Counted from the first letter of the stretch, positions 10,130 through 19,367 are shown. The stretch is 64,000 nt of DNA from Mycolicibacterium rufum (GCF_022374875.2 NZ_CP092427.2:1798001-1862000); one strand, 5' to 3'. Numbers and translations: made by a program. Notes: generated by a model not told the origin, from the letters alone.

Positions 10130-10504
10130 TTACCTGGCCTTCTTCTTGCCGGCGATGGTGCGCTTGGGGCCCTTACGGGTGCGCGCATTGGTCTTGGTCC
10201 GCTGGCCGCGCACCGGCAGGCCGCGGCGGTGGCGCAGGCCCTGGTAGCAGCCGATCTCGATCTTGCGGCGGATGTCGGCCTGCACCTCGCGGCGCAGATC
10301 GCCCTCCACCTTGAGGTTGCCCTCGATGTAGTCGCGCAGCTGGGTCACCTGATCGTCGGTCAGGTCCTTGGTGCGCTGGTCCCGGCTGATGCCGGTGGCT
10401 TCCAGGATCTCCTGGGAGCGGGTACGGCCGATGCCGTAGATGTAGGTCAGCGCGATCTCCATGCGCTTGTCGCGCGGGAGATCGACGCCCATGAGACGTG
10501 CCAC
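10130..10504 (-). CDS. rpsM: 30S ribosomal protein S13
   Basis: Head protein S13, 124 residues ([20 protein letters not shown]-terminal [18 protein letters not shown]). Starts with GTG at 10504 preceded by AAGGAAA about nine bases upstream. Separated from rpmJ by 155 bases, unusually long inside this operon; that gap holds a small inverted repeat (GAAGGC-CGTAT-GCCTTC, 10592-10608) but no clear promoter. Confidence 0.98.
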   Translation of the reverse strand: MARLMGVDLPRDKRMEIALTYIYGIGRTRSQEILEATGISRDQRTKDLTDDQVTQLRDYIEGNLKVEGDLRREVQADIRRKIEIGCYQGLRHRRGLPVRGQRTKTNARTRKGPKRTIAGKKKAR

Positions 10505-10659
10505 AGGGGTGTTTCCTTCTCTATGCGGAGGTCTGGTCCCAGTCCGTTCCCGGGCTCTTGCCGGGGCCCGGCCTCCGTGCCGGGCGTGTTCGAAGGCCGT
10601 ATGCCTTCAGTGGTACTGGGAGTTCGTCATTCAGTTGTGGTTCGGGCTGGACCTTGAGG

Positions 10660-10773
10660 TCAGCCCTGCCGCTGCTTGTGGCGGGGATCGGAGCAGATCA
10701 CCATGACCCGCCCATGCCGGCGGATCACCCTGCACTTGTCGCAGATCGGCTTGACGCTCGGGTTCACCTTCAC
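10660..10773 (-). CDS. rpmJ: 50S ribosomal protein L36
   Basis: 37-residue zinc-type L36 starting with GTG. Three cysteines and one histidine of the zinc site are visible ([17 protein letters not shown]). The GTG has GAAGGA upstream. Zinc-containing C+ paralogue, as in the M. tuberculosis operon copy Rv3461c. Confidence 0.96.
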
Positions 10774-10807
10774 GGCTGTCGTCGATCCTTCTTCTCGTCG
10801 GTTGCGG

Positions 10808-11029
10808 TTACTTGTAGCGGTACACGATGCGGCCACGGGACAGGTCGTAGGGAGAGAGCTCCACCACGACGCGGTCCTCCGGGAGGATGCGGATGTAGTG
10901 CTGCCGCATCTTGCCGCTGATGTGGGCGAGGACCTTGTGTCCGTTCTCCAGCTCAATGCGGAACATCGCATTGGGCAGGGGTTCGACAACGCGACCCTCG
11001 ACCTCGATGGCACCGTCTTTCTTGGCCAT
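10808..11029 (-). CDS. infA: Translation initiation factor IF-1
   Basis: 73-residue OB-fold factor that binds the 30S A site ([20 protein letters not shown] start, GRIVYRYK end). First gene of the infA-rpmJ-rpsM-rpsK-rpsD-rpoA-rplQ-truA operon. About 196 bases separate it from the stop of devR; the operon promoter must lie there. Confidence 0.97.
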
Positions 11030-11176
11030 ACTGTTTAGCGATCCTTGCTTTTCGTTTCGTGTCGGCGTGTTGGCCTGGTCGGCACAGTCTCCGGTCCGAC
11101 TAGCAACGTGAGCCGGATCTCGGGAATTCCCGACAGGGCACGCAAGAAGTCGGCGCGCAAACCGCACCGTCGATCC

Positions 11177-11182
11177 ATACTA
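11177..11182 (-). promoter_or_regulatory. Candidate -10 (TAGTAT) of the infA ribosomal operon
   Basis: In the infA-devR gap the minus strand reads TAGTAT, a good TANNNT box, with TTGGGG about 16 bases upstream as a poor -35. It would give a leader of about 140 bases before infA. Nothing else in the gap looks better. Confidence 0.3.
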
Positions 11183-11225
11183 CCCGCTCGGCAGGCAGCC
11201 CCAAAATCGCTGAATGTGCAGCGTG

Positions 11226-11876
11226 CTAGTCGTCTGCGGACCGGTGCGGCCGGTCCAGCTTGGAGACGAACGCCGCGGCCTGGGTGCGTCGCTCCATGCC
11301 CAGTTTTGCGAGCAGCCGGGACACGTAGTTCTTGACGGTCTTCTCGGCGAGGAACATCCGCGCCGCGATCTGCTTGTTGGTCAGCCCCTCGCCCAGCAGG
11401 TCGAGCAGCACCCGCTCCTGCTCGCTGAGGCCCGAGAGCGGGTCGGTGCGTTCGGCGGCGTTGCGCAGTTTGGCCATCAGCGCGGCCGCGGCGCGGTTGT
11501 CCAGCAGCGACCGGCCGGCGCCCACCTCCTTAACGGCCTTGGCCAGTTCCATGCCCTTGATGTCCTTGATGACGTAGCCGCTGGCGCCGGCCAGGATCGC
11601 GTCGAGCATGGCCTCGTCGGAGGTGAACGACGTGAGCATCAGGCAGCGCAGCTCGGGCAGCCGGGACAGCAGGTCACGGCACAGTTCGATGCCGTTGCCG
11701 TCGGGCAGCCGGACGTCGAGCACCGCGACGTCGGGCTGCAGGGCGGGGATCCGGGCCAGCGCCTCGGACACCGAGCCCGCCTCGCCGATGACGTCGAGTT
11801 CCGGGTCGGCGCTGAGCAGATCGATCAGCCCGCGCCGCACCACTTCGTGATCGTCGACCAGGAACACGGTGACCAT
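11226..11876 (-). CDS. devR: Dormancy response regulator DevR/DosR (NarL family)
   Basis: Two-component response regulator controlling the hypoxia/NO dormancy regulon. 216 residues, almost the size of M. tuberculosis DevR (217). Receiver: acidic pair in [13 protein letters not shown], phospho-acceptor Asp in [13 protein letters not shown], Thr in LTSFTSDEA, Lys in YVIKDIKG. C-terminal LuxR HTH with [23 protein letters not shown] and GMERRTQAA, virtually the DevR recognition segment. The start is six bases after a CATACT box, so it may be leaderless. Unlike M. tuberculosis there is no devS next to it. It diverges from the WS/DGAT-like operon across 114 bases holding an inverted repeat. Confidence 0.9.
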   Translation of the reverse strand: MVTVFLVDDHEVVRRGLIDLLSADPELDVIGEAGSVSEALARIPALQPDVAVLDVRLPDGNGIELCRDLLSRLPELRCLMLTSFTSDEAMLDAILAGASGYVIKDIKGMELAKAVKEVGAGRSLLDNRAAAALMAKLRNAAERTDPLSGLSEQERVLLDLLGEGLTNKQIAARMFLAEKTVKNYVSRLLAKLGMERRTQAAAFVSKLDRPHRSADD

Positions 11877-11882
11877 TCGTCC

Positions 11883-11888
11883 AGTATG
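11883..11888 (-). promoter_or_regulatory. Candidate -10 (CATACT) of devR
   Basis: Minus-strand CATACT ends six bases before the devR ATG; by geometry the transcript would be leaderless. First base departs from TANNNT. Confidence 0.35.
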
Positions 11889-11926
11889 GCCGCAATACGC
11901 CGCTGCGGGGGTGAGGGCGCGAGCAA

Positions 11927-11948
11927 AGGTCCCGTTCGCAAGGGACCT
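11927..11948. repeat. Inverted repeat AGGTCCC-N8-GGGACCT between devR and WS/DGAT-like gene
   Basis: Perfect 7-bp arms (AGGTCCC and GGGACCT) around GTTCGCAA in the divergent promoter region. The arms are DosR half-sites (GTCCC/GGGAC) facing outwards, so each could begin a separate, degenerate DosR box. There is no T tract, and both flanking genes point away, so it is not a terminator. Confidence 0.6.
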
Positions 11949-11955
11949 CCGCCTC
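11942..11955 (+). promoter_or_regulatory. Candidate DosR box, WS/DGAT-like operon
   Basis: Matches GGGACTWWAGTCCC at 9 of 14 positions with a perfect left half (GGGAC). Its centre is 42.5 bases upstream of the predicted transcription start at the GTG 11991, the same distance as in the other boxes of this block. Weak by sequence alone. Confidence 0.35.
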
Positions 11956-11978
11956 TCCCGCGCCGGTCCGCCGGCCCC

Positions 11979-11984
11979 GATAGT
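11979..11984 (+). promoter_or_regulatory. Candidate -10 (GATAGT) of WS/DGAT-like gene
   Basis: GATAGT ends six bases before GTG 11991, leaderless geometry; one departure from TANNNT. Confidence 0.35.
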
Positions 11985-11990
11985 GGGGGC

Positions 11991-13151
11991 GTGGACGCGC
12001 AGGACGCCGACCGGCACACCGATCTCGCCGCCGGCGCCGTGCTGATTCTCGAGGGCCCGATCCCGGACGCCGACGCGCTGAGCGAGGGACTGGGTGAGCG
12101 TCTCCTGGTGATTCCGTATCTCCTCGGAATCGGATCCGACCTGTCTGGCGGCCTCCGGCGCGCCGCGCTGCCGCATCCCGGCGGCGACGAGGACCTGTTC
12201 GAGTTCGTCCCGCAGGCGATCAGGACGACGCCGGGCGACAGGCGACCGCTGTGGCAGTGCTGGGTGATCGAGGGTCTCGCCCGCGACCGCTGGGCGGTCC
12301 TGCTGACAGTGGACCCGACCATCGCCGACAGCTCCGCGGCCGTGCGCATGCTCACCGCGGCTACCGACTTCGGCGCCGCCGCCGCCCCTCCGTGCGCCGT
12401 CGAGGATCCCGCACCACCGGGGTGGGCCCGCGCGGCCCGGGGCACCGTCGAGGGCGCGGCGAAGATCCTCGAGGCCGCGGTGCGGGCCGTGTCGAACCGG
12501 CTGAACCGGCCCGTCACCGGCAGGCACCGCTACAGCGCGGTCGAGGTGCCGCTGTCCGGGGTCGCACCGATCTGCCGGACCTTCGGCGTCGGTCTCGACG
12601 ACGTCGCGCTGTCGGCGATCACCGACAGCTTCCGCGCCGCACTGCTGCGCCGTGACGAGGAACCGCGTCCCGACTCGCTGCGCGTCTCCGGCATGCTGCC
12701 CGCTCTGCCGGTGCATGAAGTAGACCGTGTCACGCAACTGCTCACGGTGCAGCGGCGACTGCTCCGGGCCAGAGCCCGCAGGCGGCGGCGCGGTGGCGGT
12801 GCGCTGCTCGGCGCGGTCGACCTGCTGACCGGCCTGCCGCAGCGCGGCATGGTGGCGGTGACCATGGATGCCGCCGTTGCCGGGCGACCGCAGATGTTGA
12901 TGGATCGCGTGGTGGTGCGGGTGCTCCCGGTTCCGGCCCTGACATTGCGGCTGCGTACCGCGGTGGCGATCCTGAATGACGGCGACGACCTCGTGTTCGG
13001 GATCAGCAGCGATGACGCCGCCGCGCCGGATGTCGACGAGATAGCGTTCGGCATCAAGAAGGCTCTGGCCTGTCTGGCGGCGGCGGCGCGCCGCCCGCGG
13101 TCGGGCCGCCCCGCGCTGGCGATGATCCATCCCAGCGTGGCGAACGAGTGA
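11991..13151 (+). CDS. WS/DGAT-like acyltransferase lacking the HHxxxDG catalytic motif
   Basis: Resembles wax ester synthase/diacylglycerol acyltransferases (Tgs family), which make storage lipid in dormant mycobacteria. 386 residues, shorter than the usual ~460. The C-terminal half has recognisable WS/DGAT features ([32 protein letters not shown]1298-like end). The active-site region, which should read HHxxxDG, here reads [11 protein letters not shown] after RDRWAVLL, so both histidines are gone. It may be catalytically dead or have another role. GTG 11991 is chosen for its -10 box; the open frame extends further upstream without support. First of three co-directional genes (USP, antiporter follow). 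Candidate DosR target. Confidence 0.65.
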   Translation: MDAQDADRHTDLAAGAVLILEGPIPDADALSEGLGERLLVIPYLLGIGSDLSGGLRRAALPHPGGDEDLFEFVPQAIRTTPGDRRPLWQCWVIEGLARDRWAVLLTVDPTIADSSAAVRMLTAATDFGAAAAPPCAVEDPAPPGWARAARGTVEGAAKILEAAVRAVSNRLNRPVTGRHRYSAVEVPLSGVAPICRTFGVGLDDVALSAITDSFRAALLRRDEEPRPDSLRVSGMLPALPVHEVDRVTQLLTVQRRLLRARARRRRRGGGALLGAVDLLTGLPQRGMVAVTMDAAVAGRPQMLMDRVVVRVLPVPALTLRLRTAVAILNDGDDLVFGISSDDAAAPDVDEIAFGIKKALACLAAAARRPRSGRPALAMIHPSVANE

Positions 13152-13194
13152 TTCGGCCGTCCGGACCGGCCGCGACCAGAGAGGACGCTGCGGG

Positions 13195-14067
13195 ATGAGC
13201 ACACCTGCCAGAGGCCCGGAAGTGGTTGTCGGCGTCGATGATTCACCGTCGTCGCAGGCGGCGCTCGAGTGGGCCGCCGACGAGGCGGAGCGTCACGGTG
13301 CGCCGCTGGCGATCCTGTACGCGGCGACACCGCCGATCGGCATGTGGCCGATAGCCCCCGTGCCCACCGGGCTGCTGGAGTGGCAGCGCCAGATCGCCGA
13401 GGACATCCTCGACGACGCCGAGCAGATCGCCAGGGATCGCACCCACGGCGCTGTCCCGGTCAGGTCGGAATTCGCGGTCGTGCCGCCGGCGGCGGCGCTG
13501 GTCGAGGCGTCCCGCACGGCCAGGGTCGTCGTGGTCGGGTCACGCGGACGCGGGGCGCTGGCGCGCACGGTGCTGGGCAGTGTCAGCACTGCCCTCGTCC
13601 ACCGCGCCCACGGACCGGTGGCGGTCGTCCACGACGCGCCGCGCCCGGCCGCCGACGCGCCCGTCGTCGTGGGGTTCGACGGTTCGGCCGCCTCGCGCAC
13701 CGCCGTGGAGATCGCCTTCACCGAGGCCGCCGCACGGGGCGTCACCCTCGTCGCGCTGCACGCGTGGTGGTCTCCCGGCGCGTTCGAACTCCCCGACTTC
13801 GACTGGGAGGAGCTGCGGCCCGGGGTGGAGCGTGAGCTCGCCGAGCAGCTGACGGAGTGGCGGCAGCGCTTCCCGCAGGTCGTCGTCGACGCGGTCACGG
13901 TCGCCGATCAGCCCGCCCGCCGCCTCGTCGAGCGCGCCGAGGCGGCGCAGCTGCTGGTGGTGGGTAGCCACGGCGACGGCGCGGTGCGCAGCGCGCTGCT
14001 CGGCTCGGTGAGCAGTGCGGTGGTCCAGGCCGCGCGCGTCCCGGTGATCGTCGCCCGCTCGGGCTGA
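13195..14067 (+). CDS. Universal stress protein, tandem UspA domains
   Basis: 290-residue cytosolic protein with two UspA domains (about 1-145 and 150-290), the architecture of the Rv2623-type stress proteins of the M. tuberculosis DosR regulon. Both domains carry the ATP-binding signature G-2x-G-9x-G(S/T): [19 protein letters not shown] and [22 protein letters not shown] 13195 has AGAGGA upstream. It lies 43 bases after the WS/DGAT-like gene and eight bases before the antiporter, so the three probably form one operon. Confidence 0.9.
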   Translation: MSTPARGPEVVVGVDDSPSSQAALEWAADEAERHGAPLAILYAATPPIGMWPIAPVPTGLLEWQRQIAEDILDDAEQIARDRTHGAVPVRSEFAVVPPAAALVEASRTARVVVVGSRGRGALARTVLGSVSTALVHRAHGPVAVVHDAPRPAADAPVVVGFDGSAASRTAVEIAFTEAAARGVTLVALHAWWSPGAFELPDFDWEELRPGVERELAEQLTEWRQRFPQVVVDAVTVADQPARRLVERAEAAQLLVVGSHGDGAVRSALLGSVSSAVVQAARVPVIVARSG

Positions 14068-14075
14068 TCGCCGCC

Positions 14076-15713
14076 GTGGAGCTGCACCCGTTCCCCACTC
14101 TGGCGCTCATCCTGGCCCTGGCTGCAGCCGCCGGGTTCCTCGCGGTCAAACTCCGCCAACCTCTGATCGTCGCTTTCATCCTGGTCGGTGTCGCGGTCGG
14201 GCCGGTCGGTCTGGCGTGGGTGTCCACGGCCGACACTCTCGAACTGCTTTCCGAGCTGGGATTGGCCGTTCTGCTGTTCCTCGTCGGCCTGCGGCTCGAC
14301 CTGCACATGGTTCGCAGCACCGGGCCGGTGGCGGTGGCAACGGGACTCGGTCAGGTGGCGGTCACTGCCGCGCTCGGCTTCCTCACGGCGCTCGGCCTCG
14401 GCATGAGCGTGCTGACCGCGCTGTATGTGGGCATGGCGCTGACCTTCTCGTCGACGATCATCATCGTCAAGCTGCTGTCCGACAAGCATGAACTCGAGCA
14501 GCTGCACGGCCGGATCGCGCTCGGGCTGTTGATCGTGCAGGACATGGTCGTCGTCGTGGTGATGATCGGCTTGACGGCGTTCGGACGCAGCGGTGCCGGC
14601 GATGTCGGGTCGGGGATCGCCGTCGTGGTCGGCAAGGGTCTTGCACTGCTCGCCGCCATGGCCGTGCTGACGCGGTTCGTGCTGCCCTGGCTGATGCCAC
14701 AGATCGCCCGATCCCAGGAGCTGCTGGTCCTGTTCGGGGTGGCCTACGCCGTCTCGACAGCCGCCGCCAGCGAGTGGCTCGGGTTCAACTCCGAGGTGGG
14801 CGCCTTCCTGGCGGGCGTGTCGCTGGCCGGCACGCCGTTTCGCGACGCGCTCGGCGCCCGGTTGGTGAGCCTGCGCGACTTCCTGCTGCTGTTCTTCTTC
14901 ATCACCCTCGGCGCTCGACTCGAGTTCACCGACGCCGCATCGCAACTGGTCGAGGCGGCGGTGCTCGCGTGCTTCGTCCTGGCGATCAAACCGCTCGTCA
15001 TCATCGCGATCATGGCCGCGTTGCGCTACCCCGTGCGAGTCGGATTCCTGGTCGGGGTGCCCGCCGCGCAGATCTCGGAATTCTCGCTCATCCTGGCTGC
15101 GCTGGGGCTCAGCGCAGGGCACATCACCAATGCCACGGTCAGCCTGATCACCGTGGTCGGTCTGCTGACCATCACCGCGTCGACGTACATGACCACCTAC
15201 GATCACCAGATCTACGAGCGTGTGCAGCGATGGTTGACGATCCTGGAACGACGGCACAGCGCACGCGCCCGTGCCGACGTCCCGGCACGTGAGTTCGACG
15301 TCATCCTCTTCGGCCTCGGGCGCTTCGGAAGCCACCTCGCCGATCGCCTGAGCGCTGCGGGCCACCGTGTCCTCGGCGTGGATTTCGACCCGTACGGCGT
15401 GTCCACGCACCGCGATCGGGGCGTCGCCACGACCTTCGGCAGCGCCGAGGACATCGGCCTCCTCGAGGTGCTGCCGCTGGACAGCGCGAAATACGTCATC
15501 AGCGCCATACCCGTCCTGCGGACGAATCTGACGCTGTTGCACGGACTTCGGCATCACGGCTTCACGGGCACCATCGCCCTCACTGCGCACACCCGCCACG
15601 ACGCGGACCGACTGCGCGCCGCCGGTGCGGACATCGTGCTCGAGCCGTTCTCTTCGGCGGCCAGCACCACGTCGGACGCCCTGCACCAGATGCTCGCCGA
15701 CAACGACGGCTGA
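14076..15713 (+). CDS. CPA2-family cation:proton antiporter with RCK (TrkA-N) domain
   Basis: KefB/YbaL-like monovalent cation:proton antiporter in the inner membrane, 545 residues. About twelve helices in the first ~375 residues, including the CPA2 motifs VLLFLVGLRLDL and GAFLAGVSLAGTPF. A cytoplasmic RCK_N domain follows (VILFGLGRFGSHLADRL, with an acidic GVDFDPY), which in this family binds NAD(H) and gates transport. GTG start, eight bases after the USP stop: same operon. Convergent with the CHASE3 kinase (six bases between the stops). May serve ion or pH homeostasis during energy limitation. Confidence 0.88.
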   Translation: MELHPFPTLALILALAAAAGFLAVKLRQPLIVAFILVGVAVGPVGLAWVSTADTLELLSELGLAVLLFLVGLRLDLHMVRSTGPVAVATGLGQVAVTAALGFLTALGLGMSVLTALYVGMALTFSSTIIIVKLLSDKHELEQLHGRIALGLLIVQDMVVVVVMIGLTAFGRSGAGDVGSGIAVVVGKGLALLAAMAVLTRFVLPWLMPQIARSQELLVLFGVAYAVSTAAASEWLGFNSEVGAFLAGVSLAGTPFRDALGARLVSLRDFLLLFFFITLGARLEFTDAASQLVEAAVLACFVLAIKPLVIIAIMAALRYPVRVGFLVGVPAAQISEFSLILAALGLSAGHITNATVSLITVVGLLTITASTYMTTYDHQIYERVQRWLTILERRHSARARADVPAREFDVILFGLGRFGSHLADRLSAAGHRVLGVDFDPYGVSTHRDRGVATTFGSAEDIGLLEVLPLDSAKYVISAIPVLRTNLTLLHGLRHHGFTGTIALTAHTRHDADRLRAAGADIVLEPFSSAASTTSDALHQMLADNDG

Positions 15714-15719
15714 GCGCGA

Positions 15720-17132
15720 TCAGCCGGGATCCAGCGGAACGGCCCATTCGACGACGGCACCGGCTCCGGGGCTGGTGTTGTGGATCGTCGCGCTGCCGCC
15801 CAGGTTCTCGGCCCGGGTCTCGATGTTGCGTCGCCCGTTGCCCATCGTGTCGCCGCCGGACACGCCGATTCCGTTGTCCCGAACGGTGATCCGAAAGTCC
15901 GCACTGGTGATCGTCACGTTGACCGATGCGGCGGTGGCCTGGGCGTGGCGCGCGACGTTGCTGAGGGACTCGCGGACGACGGCCAACGCGGCGGCGTGCG
16001 CTTCCGGTCGGACGTTCGCACCGTCGATCGGGCCTTCGAACTGCAGGGCGGGGGTGAAGCCCAGCGCGGCCACACTGCCCTCGACGACGTCGATGATCGC
16101 CGAACGCATCCGCGTCGATCGCGTCGGCACCGAGATCGCATGGTGCAGGTTGAACACGACCAAGCGCAGGTCGTGGATGATGGCGTCGGTCTCGTCGATG
16201 AAGCCCTCGAGGTCGAGATTGCGTCGGGCCGCCGCCGAGGTGAGGCCGAGCCCCAACCCGAAGACCCGCTGGATCACCCGGTCGTGGAGGTCGGCGGCGA
16301 TCCTCGCCTGCTCGTCGCGCAGTTCGCTGTCGACGAGGCGGTCGGTGCTGGCCCGCAAGCTCAGTCGCATCTGCTCGACCGCGCGCGCCAACTCGGCCGT
16401 CTCGCGGGGCCCGGTGGGGTGGATGGGCTGGTCGTAGTCCCCGTCGGCGACGGCCTTCACCTCCTCCAGGAGCTCGTCGACCGGACGACTGAGGCGGCGG
16501 CGCACGGTCACCAGCGCGATGACCACCACCACCGCCAGCACCGCGACCCCGACACCCTGGATCACATTGGCGGTGCGCTGCGCCGCATTGATCCGCTGCA
16601 GTTGCGCCTGCGCCATGTCGTTGGAGTATCCGGCGAGCTCGCGCAGGTGCCCGCGCAGATCGTCGAAGATCTGCTTGCCCTGCAGCGCCATCCTCGCCAG
16701 TTCGTCAGACGCCAGCGGACCGGCCTTGCGTGCCGCGATCTGTGGTTCGGCCGCCGTCGATCGCCAGATGGCCGCCGCAGAGGCCACACTGTCGACCAAC
16801 CAGCGCCCCCGCTCGTCACCCGCGAAGTCGGCGCCGAGCCCGGCGATCAGGGGGCCGGTCGCGTCGGCGCCCGCGAGATAGGGCTGCAGCGACACGGGAT
16901 TCCCCGTCAGCATGAAGCCGCGCTGACCCGTCTCTTGGTCGGTGTAGGCGCGGCGAAGCGCCTCCACGTCGTTCTGCACGGAGAACACGTGGCCGCTCAA
17001 CTCGTGGACCGATCGGGCGACGGTGGACCGACCGATGATGGACGCCGCGGACACCGCCAGGAACACGAGACTGACGGCGACGAGGCAGATCCAGGTCAGG
17101 TGACGCAGCGAGAGATGCCGACGCTCTGCCAT
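15720..17132 (-). CDS. CHASE3-HAMP sensor histidine kinase (HisKA_3, NarX/NreB type)
   Basis: Membrane sensor kinase, 470 residues. Order: helix 1 (WICLVAVSLVFLAVSAASII), extracytoplasmic CHASE3 domain (AYTDQETGQRGFMLTGNP signature), helix 2 (VAVLAVVVVIALVTV), HAMP, HisKA_3 dimerisation domain with His in ADLHDRVIQRVFGLGLGL, HATPase (VRDNGIGVSGG, N-box ESLSNVARHA). The HisKA_3 type pairs with NarL/DevR response regulators. Last gene of the USP-hydrolase-kinase operon, three bases after the hydrolase. No response regulator is adjacent; DevR 4 kb away is an obvious candidate partner. Confidence 0.9.
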   Translation of the reverse strand: MAERRHLSLRHLTWICLVAVSLVFLAVSAASIIGRSTVARSVHELSGHVFSVQNDVEALRRAYTDQETGQRGFMLTGNPVSLQPYLAGADATGPLIAGLGADFAGDERGRWLVDSVASAAAIWRSTAAEPQIAARKAGPLASDELARMALQGKQIFDDLRGHLRELAGYSNDMAQAQLQRINAAQRTANVIQGVGVAVLAVVVVIALVTVRRRLSRPVDELLEEVKAVADGDYDQPIHPTGPRETAELARAVEQMRLSLRASTDRLVDSELRDEQARIAADLHDRVIQRVFGLGLGLTSAAARRNLDLEGFIDETDAIIHDLRLVVFNLHHAISVPTRSTRMRSAIIDVVEGSVAALGFTPALQFEGPIDGANVRPEAHAAALAVVRESLSNVARHAQATAASVNVTITSADFRITVRDNGIGVSGGDTMGNGRRNIETRAENLGGSATIHNTSPGAGAVVEWAVPLDPG

Positions 17133-17135
17133 CGC

Positions 17136-18392
17136 TCAGCCGATCGCGCTGTCCGGGGCCGGTGCGGCACTGCCCGTCACCAAGCCCGACTGCGCCAGGG
17201 CGCCGGTGACGAAACGCTGCACGGGGCGCGACTGGAAGAAGCCGGCGTGACCACCGTGGTACCACTCGATCTCGGGTCCACCCCAGTGCTCCCACAGCCG
17301 CTGCACCTGCTCGCGCGGGTGCACCACCTGATCGGCCAGGCCGGCGTAGATGAAGCGGCCCGCCCTCGGGACCCGCGGCGGCAGCGACAGCGGCGAGATC
17401 ATCCGGCCGAGCGGCGCCGCCAGCGCGATGGTGGCCAGCCTTGGGTCATCGGGGCGCAGCCCGGAATGACGGCCCAGCAGATCGATGAGGTCGGCCACCG
17501 GAACGCCGAGGATCGCGCACGCGAGATCACCGTCGAGACCCGCGACGAGCGCGGCGACGAAGCCGCCCAACGACAATCCGTACAGCCCGACCGCCGCGCC
17601 GGGCTGCCCGCGCCGGATCCAGCCGAGCAGCGCGCGGATGTCCCAGACCGCGTTCGCGGTCGCGTGGATGTCGTCGAGCACGTCCTCCCCCGGGAACACC
17701 GCCCCCCTGGGCAGCCGTTTGGCCCGGGGTCCGCGCATCGGCAGCACCGGCAGCACGACGTTGAGGCCGAGGTTCTCGTGCAGCTGCCACGCCCGGAACA
17801 ACGCGAGATCAACTGCGGCGCGGCCCATCTCGGTGCCATGGACACACACCAGCCACGGCCGGGGGGACGGGTGGCGCAACATCAGACCGTACCCGTGGGC
17901 ACTGGCGCGATACCCCAGCCACCGGGCGGCACCGGGCTCACCCCGGCGGGGGCGGTAGCCACTGACCCACCGCAGCCGCTCGTAGGAGCGGTAGCCGCGG
18001 CGCACCGGATGCACCTCCACGTCGGTGAGCCGACGCGGAGCGGTGAAGAAGCGACGGGGATCGTCGAGTAGGCCGTGTCGACCGTAGAAATCCAAGGCCG
18101 CGAGGACTTCTCCGTCGATGCGCGCGAATGCCTCGGGTGTGCTCAGGGGACGGCGGGCCCGCAGACCGAGCAGCACCACCTCGTCGCGGAGCGCTTCGGC
18201 GGCCAGCGCGACCGTCGGCCGCGCGATCGGCAGCTGGCCCGGCGCGGGCCCGAGGTAATCGCGCCATGACCGCGCGTAATAGCCACCCGCCCTGGCGAGC
18301 GGACCCAGGGCGATACGCAGCGGCGCAGAGGGTTCCACGCTCGCGACGCTATCGACGCCGGGGATCGGACCACAGGAGCCCTTGGTGATCAT
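17136..18392 (-). CDS. Alpha/beta hydrolase-family protein
   Basis: 418 residues with an alpha/beta-hydrolase core: WLVCVHGTEMGR (oxyanion strand), nucleophile elbow GLYGLSLGGFVAAL, Asp in YAGLADQVVHP and His in YHGGHAGFF. A long N-terminal region (about residues 1-150) precedes the core. The substrate is unknown. The start is uncertain: ATG 18392 has no good Shine-Dalgarno, and a GTG near 18338 is possible. It lies between a USP (36 bases upstream) and the CHASE3 kinase (three bases downstream), so it is probably co-expressed as part of the stress block. Confidence 0.8.
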   Translation of the reverse strand: MITKGSCGPIPGVDSVASVEPSAPLRIALGPLARAGGYYARSWRDYLGPAPGQLPIARPTVALAAEALRDEVVLLGLRARRPLSTPEAFARIDGEVLAALDFYGRHGLLDDPRRFFTAPRRLTDVEVHPVRRGYRSYERLRWVSGYRPRRGEPGAARWLGYRASAHGYGLMLRHPSPRPWLVCVHGTEMGRAAVDLALFRAWQLHENLGLNVVLPVLPMRGPRAKRLPRGAVFPGEDVLDDIHATANAVWDIRALLGWIRRGQPGAAVGLYGLSLGGFVAALVAGLDGDLACAILGVPVADLIDLLGRHSGLRPDDPRLATIALAAPLGRMISPLSLPPRVPRAGRFIYAGLADQVVHPREQVQRLWEHWGGPEIEWYHGGHAGFFQSRPVQRFVTGALAQSGLVTGSAAPAPDSAIG

Positions 18393-18428
18393 CGCCGTGG
18401 CCCAAGGACACCCGGGCCGGCGGGAGGA

Positions 18429-19295
18429 TCACGGCCGTACCACGGTGACCGGCACGTCGACCGACTGTGCCACGGTCGAACTCACGGATCCGAGCAGCAT
18501 GCCGGCGAACCCGCCCCGGCCGTGACTGCCCACGACCACCTGTTGGGCGCGCTGCGACTCCACGATCAACCACCGTGCGGGGGCGTCGTACTCGAGCCGG
18601 CGCCGGACCCGCACGTCAGGGTGACGCTCCTGCCAACCGGCGAGACGTTCGGCGAGGACCTCGGCCGCGGACTGCTCGTGCGCGGTCCACTGGGCACTCT
18701 CGTACGGCAGCGCCGCGATGTCCGACCAGGCATGCACCGCAACGAGATCCACACCGCGCGCAGCCGCCTCCGCAAAGGCCAGCGCAGTGGCCGCTTCCGA
18801 CGCGGGCGAGCCGTCGATGCCCACCACCACCGGCGACGTCGGGTCGGGCAGTCGGCCGTACCGGCTGTTCACCACGGTCACGGGGCAGTGCGCGTGGTGG
18901 AGCAGACCCGTACTGACCGAACCCATGAGCAGTCGGCCCAGGGCACCGCGACCGCGATTGCCGACCACGACCATCCGCGCCTCCTCGGAGGCCGCGACGA
19001 GAGTGGACAGGGCCGTGTCGTAGCGGATCTCGGCGTGGACCTCCGGAACGCGCGCGGGATCGGCGTCGGCCAGTGCCAGCGCTCGAGCATGCGCCAGGAT
19101 GTCCTCGGCGTTCTCCCGTTCGCACGCGGTGACCGTCTCCTGCATCGCCGCCATCGGCCACGTCACGACGGCCGGCGTCACCACGGTCATCAGCGTCAGC
19201 GGGAGGCCGTGCCTGCGGGCTTCCTCGGCGGCCCAGCACACCGCGGTGCCCGACTCCTGCGACCCGTCGGTCCCGACGAGGATGCCGTAGCCCAT
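18429..19295 (-). CDS. Universal stress protein, tandem UspA domains
   Basis: 288 residues, two UspA domains with ATP-binding signatures [19 protein letters not shown] and [19 protein letters not shown]. First gene of an operon with the hydrolase and CHASE3 kinase. Upstream, a minus-strand -10 TAGCGT (19304-19309) predicts a start two bases before the ATG, and a DosR-like box at 19333-19346 is centred at -42.5 from it, the best geometry in the window. Confidence 0.9.
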   Translation of the reverse strand: MGYGILVGTDGSQESGTAVCWAAEEARRHGLPLTLMTVVTPAVVTWPMAAMQETVTACERENAEDILAHARALALADADPARVPEVHAEIRYDTALSTLVAASEEARMVVVGNRGRGALGRLLMGSVSTGLLHHAHCPVTVVNSRYGRLPDPTSPVVVGIDGSPASEAATALAFAEAAARGVDLVAVHAWSDIAALPYESAQWTAHEQSAAEVLAERLAGWQERHPDVRVRRRLEYDAPARWLIVESQRAQQVVVGSHGRGGFAGMLLGSVSSTVAQSVDVPVTVVRP

Positions 19296-19303
19296 GGCAG
19301 TCC

Positions 19304-19309
19304 ACGCTA
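19304..19309 (-). promoter_or_regulatory. -10 (TAGCGT) of USP-hydrolase-kinase operon
   Basis: TANNNT match on the minus strand; predicted transcription start 19297, two bases before the ATG of the universal stress protein. Confidence 0.5.
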
Positions 19310-19332
19310 GGACGCACGCTGGCCCGCTTTTA

Positions 19333-19346
19333 GGGCCGTTGGTCCC
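19333..19346 (-). promoter_or_regulatory. DosR-like box between USP and rhodanese genes
   Basis: Minus strand reads GGGACCAACGGCCC, 11 of 14 matches to GGGACTWWAGTCCC. Centre 42.5 bases upstream of the predicted USP transcription start (19297) and 34.5 bases upstream of the rhodanese start (19374), so it could act on both divergent units but fits the USP side best. Confidence 0.6.
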
Positions 19347-19361
19347 GTTTCCGCGGTGTGG

Positions 19362-19367
19362 TATAAA
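19362..19367 (+). promoter_or_regulatory. -10 (TATAAA) of rhodanese gene, leaderless
   Basis: TATAAA, followed by T, ends six bases before ATG 19374; one of the most A/T-rich stretches in the block. Predicts a leaderless mRNA. Confidence 0.55.

Noticed and set aside
10592..10608. Hairpin GAAGGC-CGTAT-GCCTTC in the rpmJ-rpsM gap as a riboswitch or terminator
   Set aside because: Six-bp stem, no T tract and no larger conserved fold; a ribosomal-protein leader element cannot be shown from one sequence.
13151..13194. GC palindrome near CCGTCCGGACCGG between the WS/DGAT-like and USP genes
   Set aside because: Imperfect, no T tract, and the two genes appear co-transcribed.
13908..18071. Long opposite-strand frames across the antiporter and across the CHASE3 kinase/hydrolase
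   Set aside because: Same reason; low-complexity His/Gln/Arg protein, no start signals, and the real genes on the other strand carry all family motifs.
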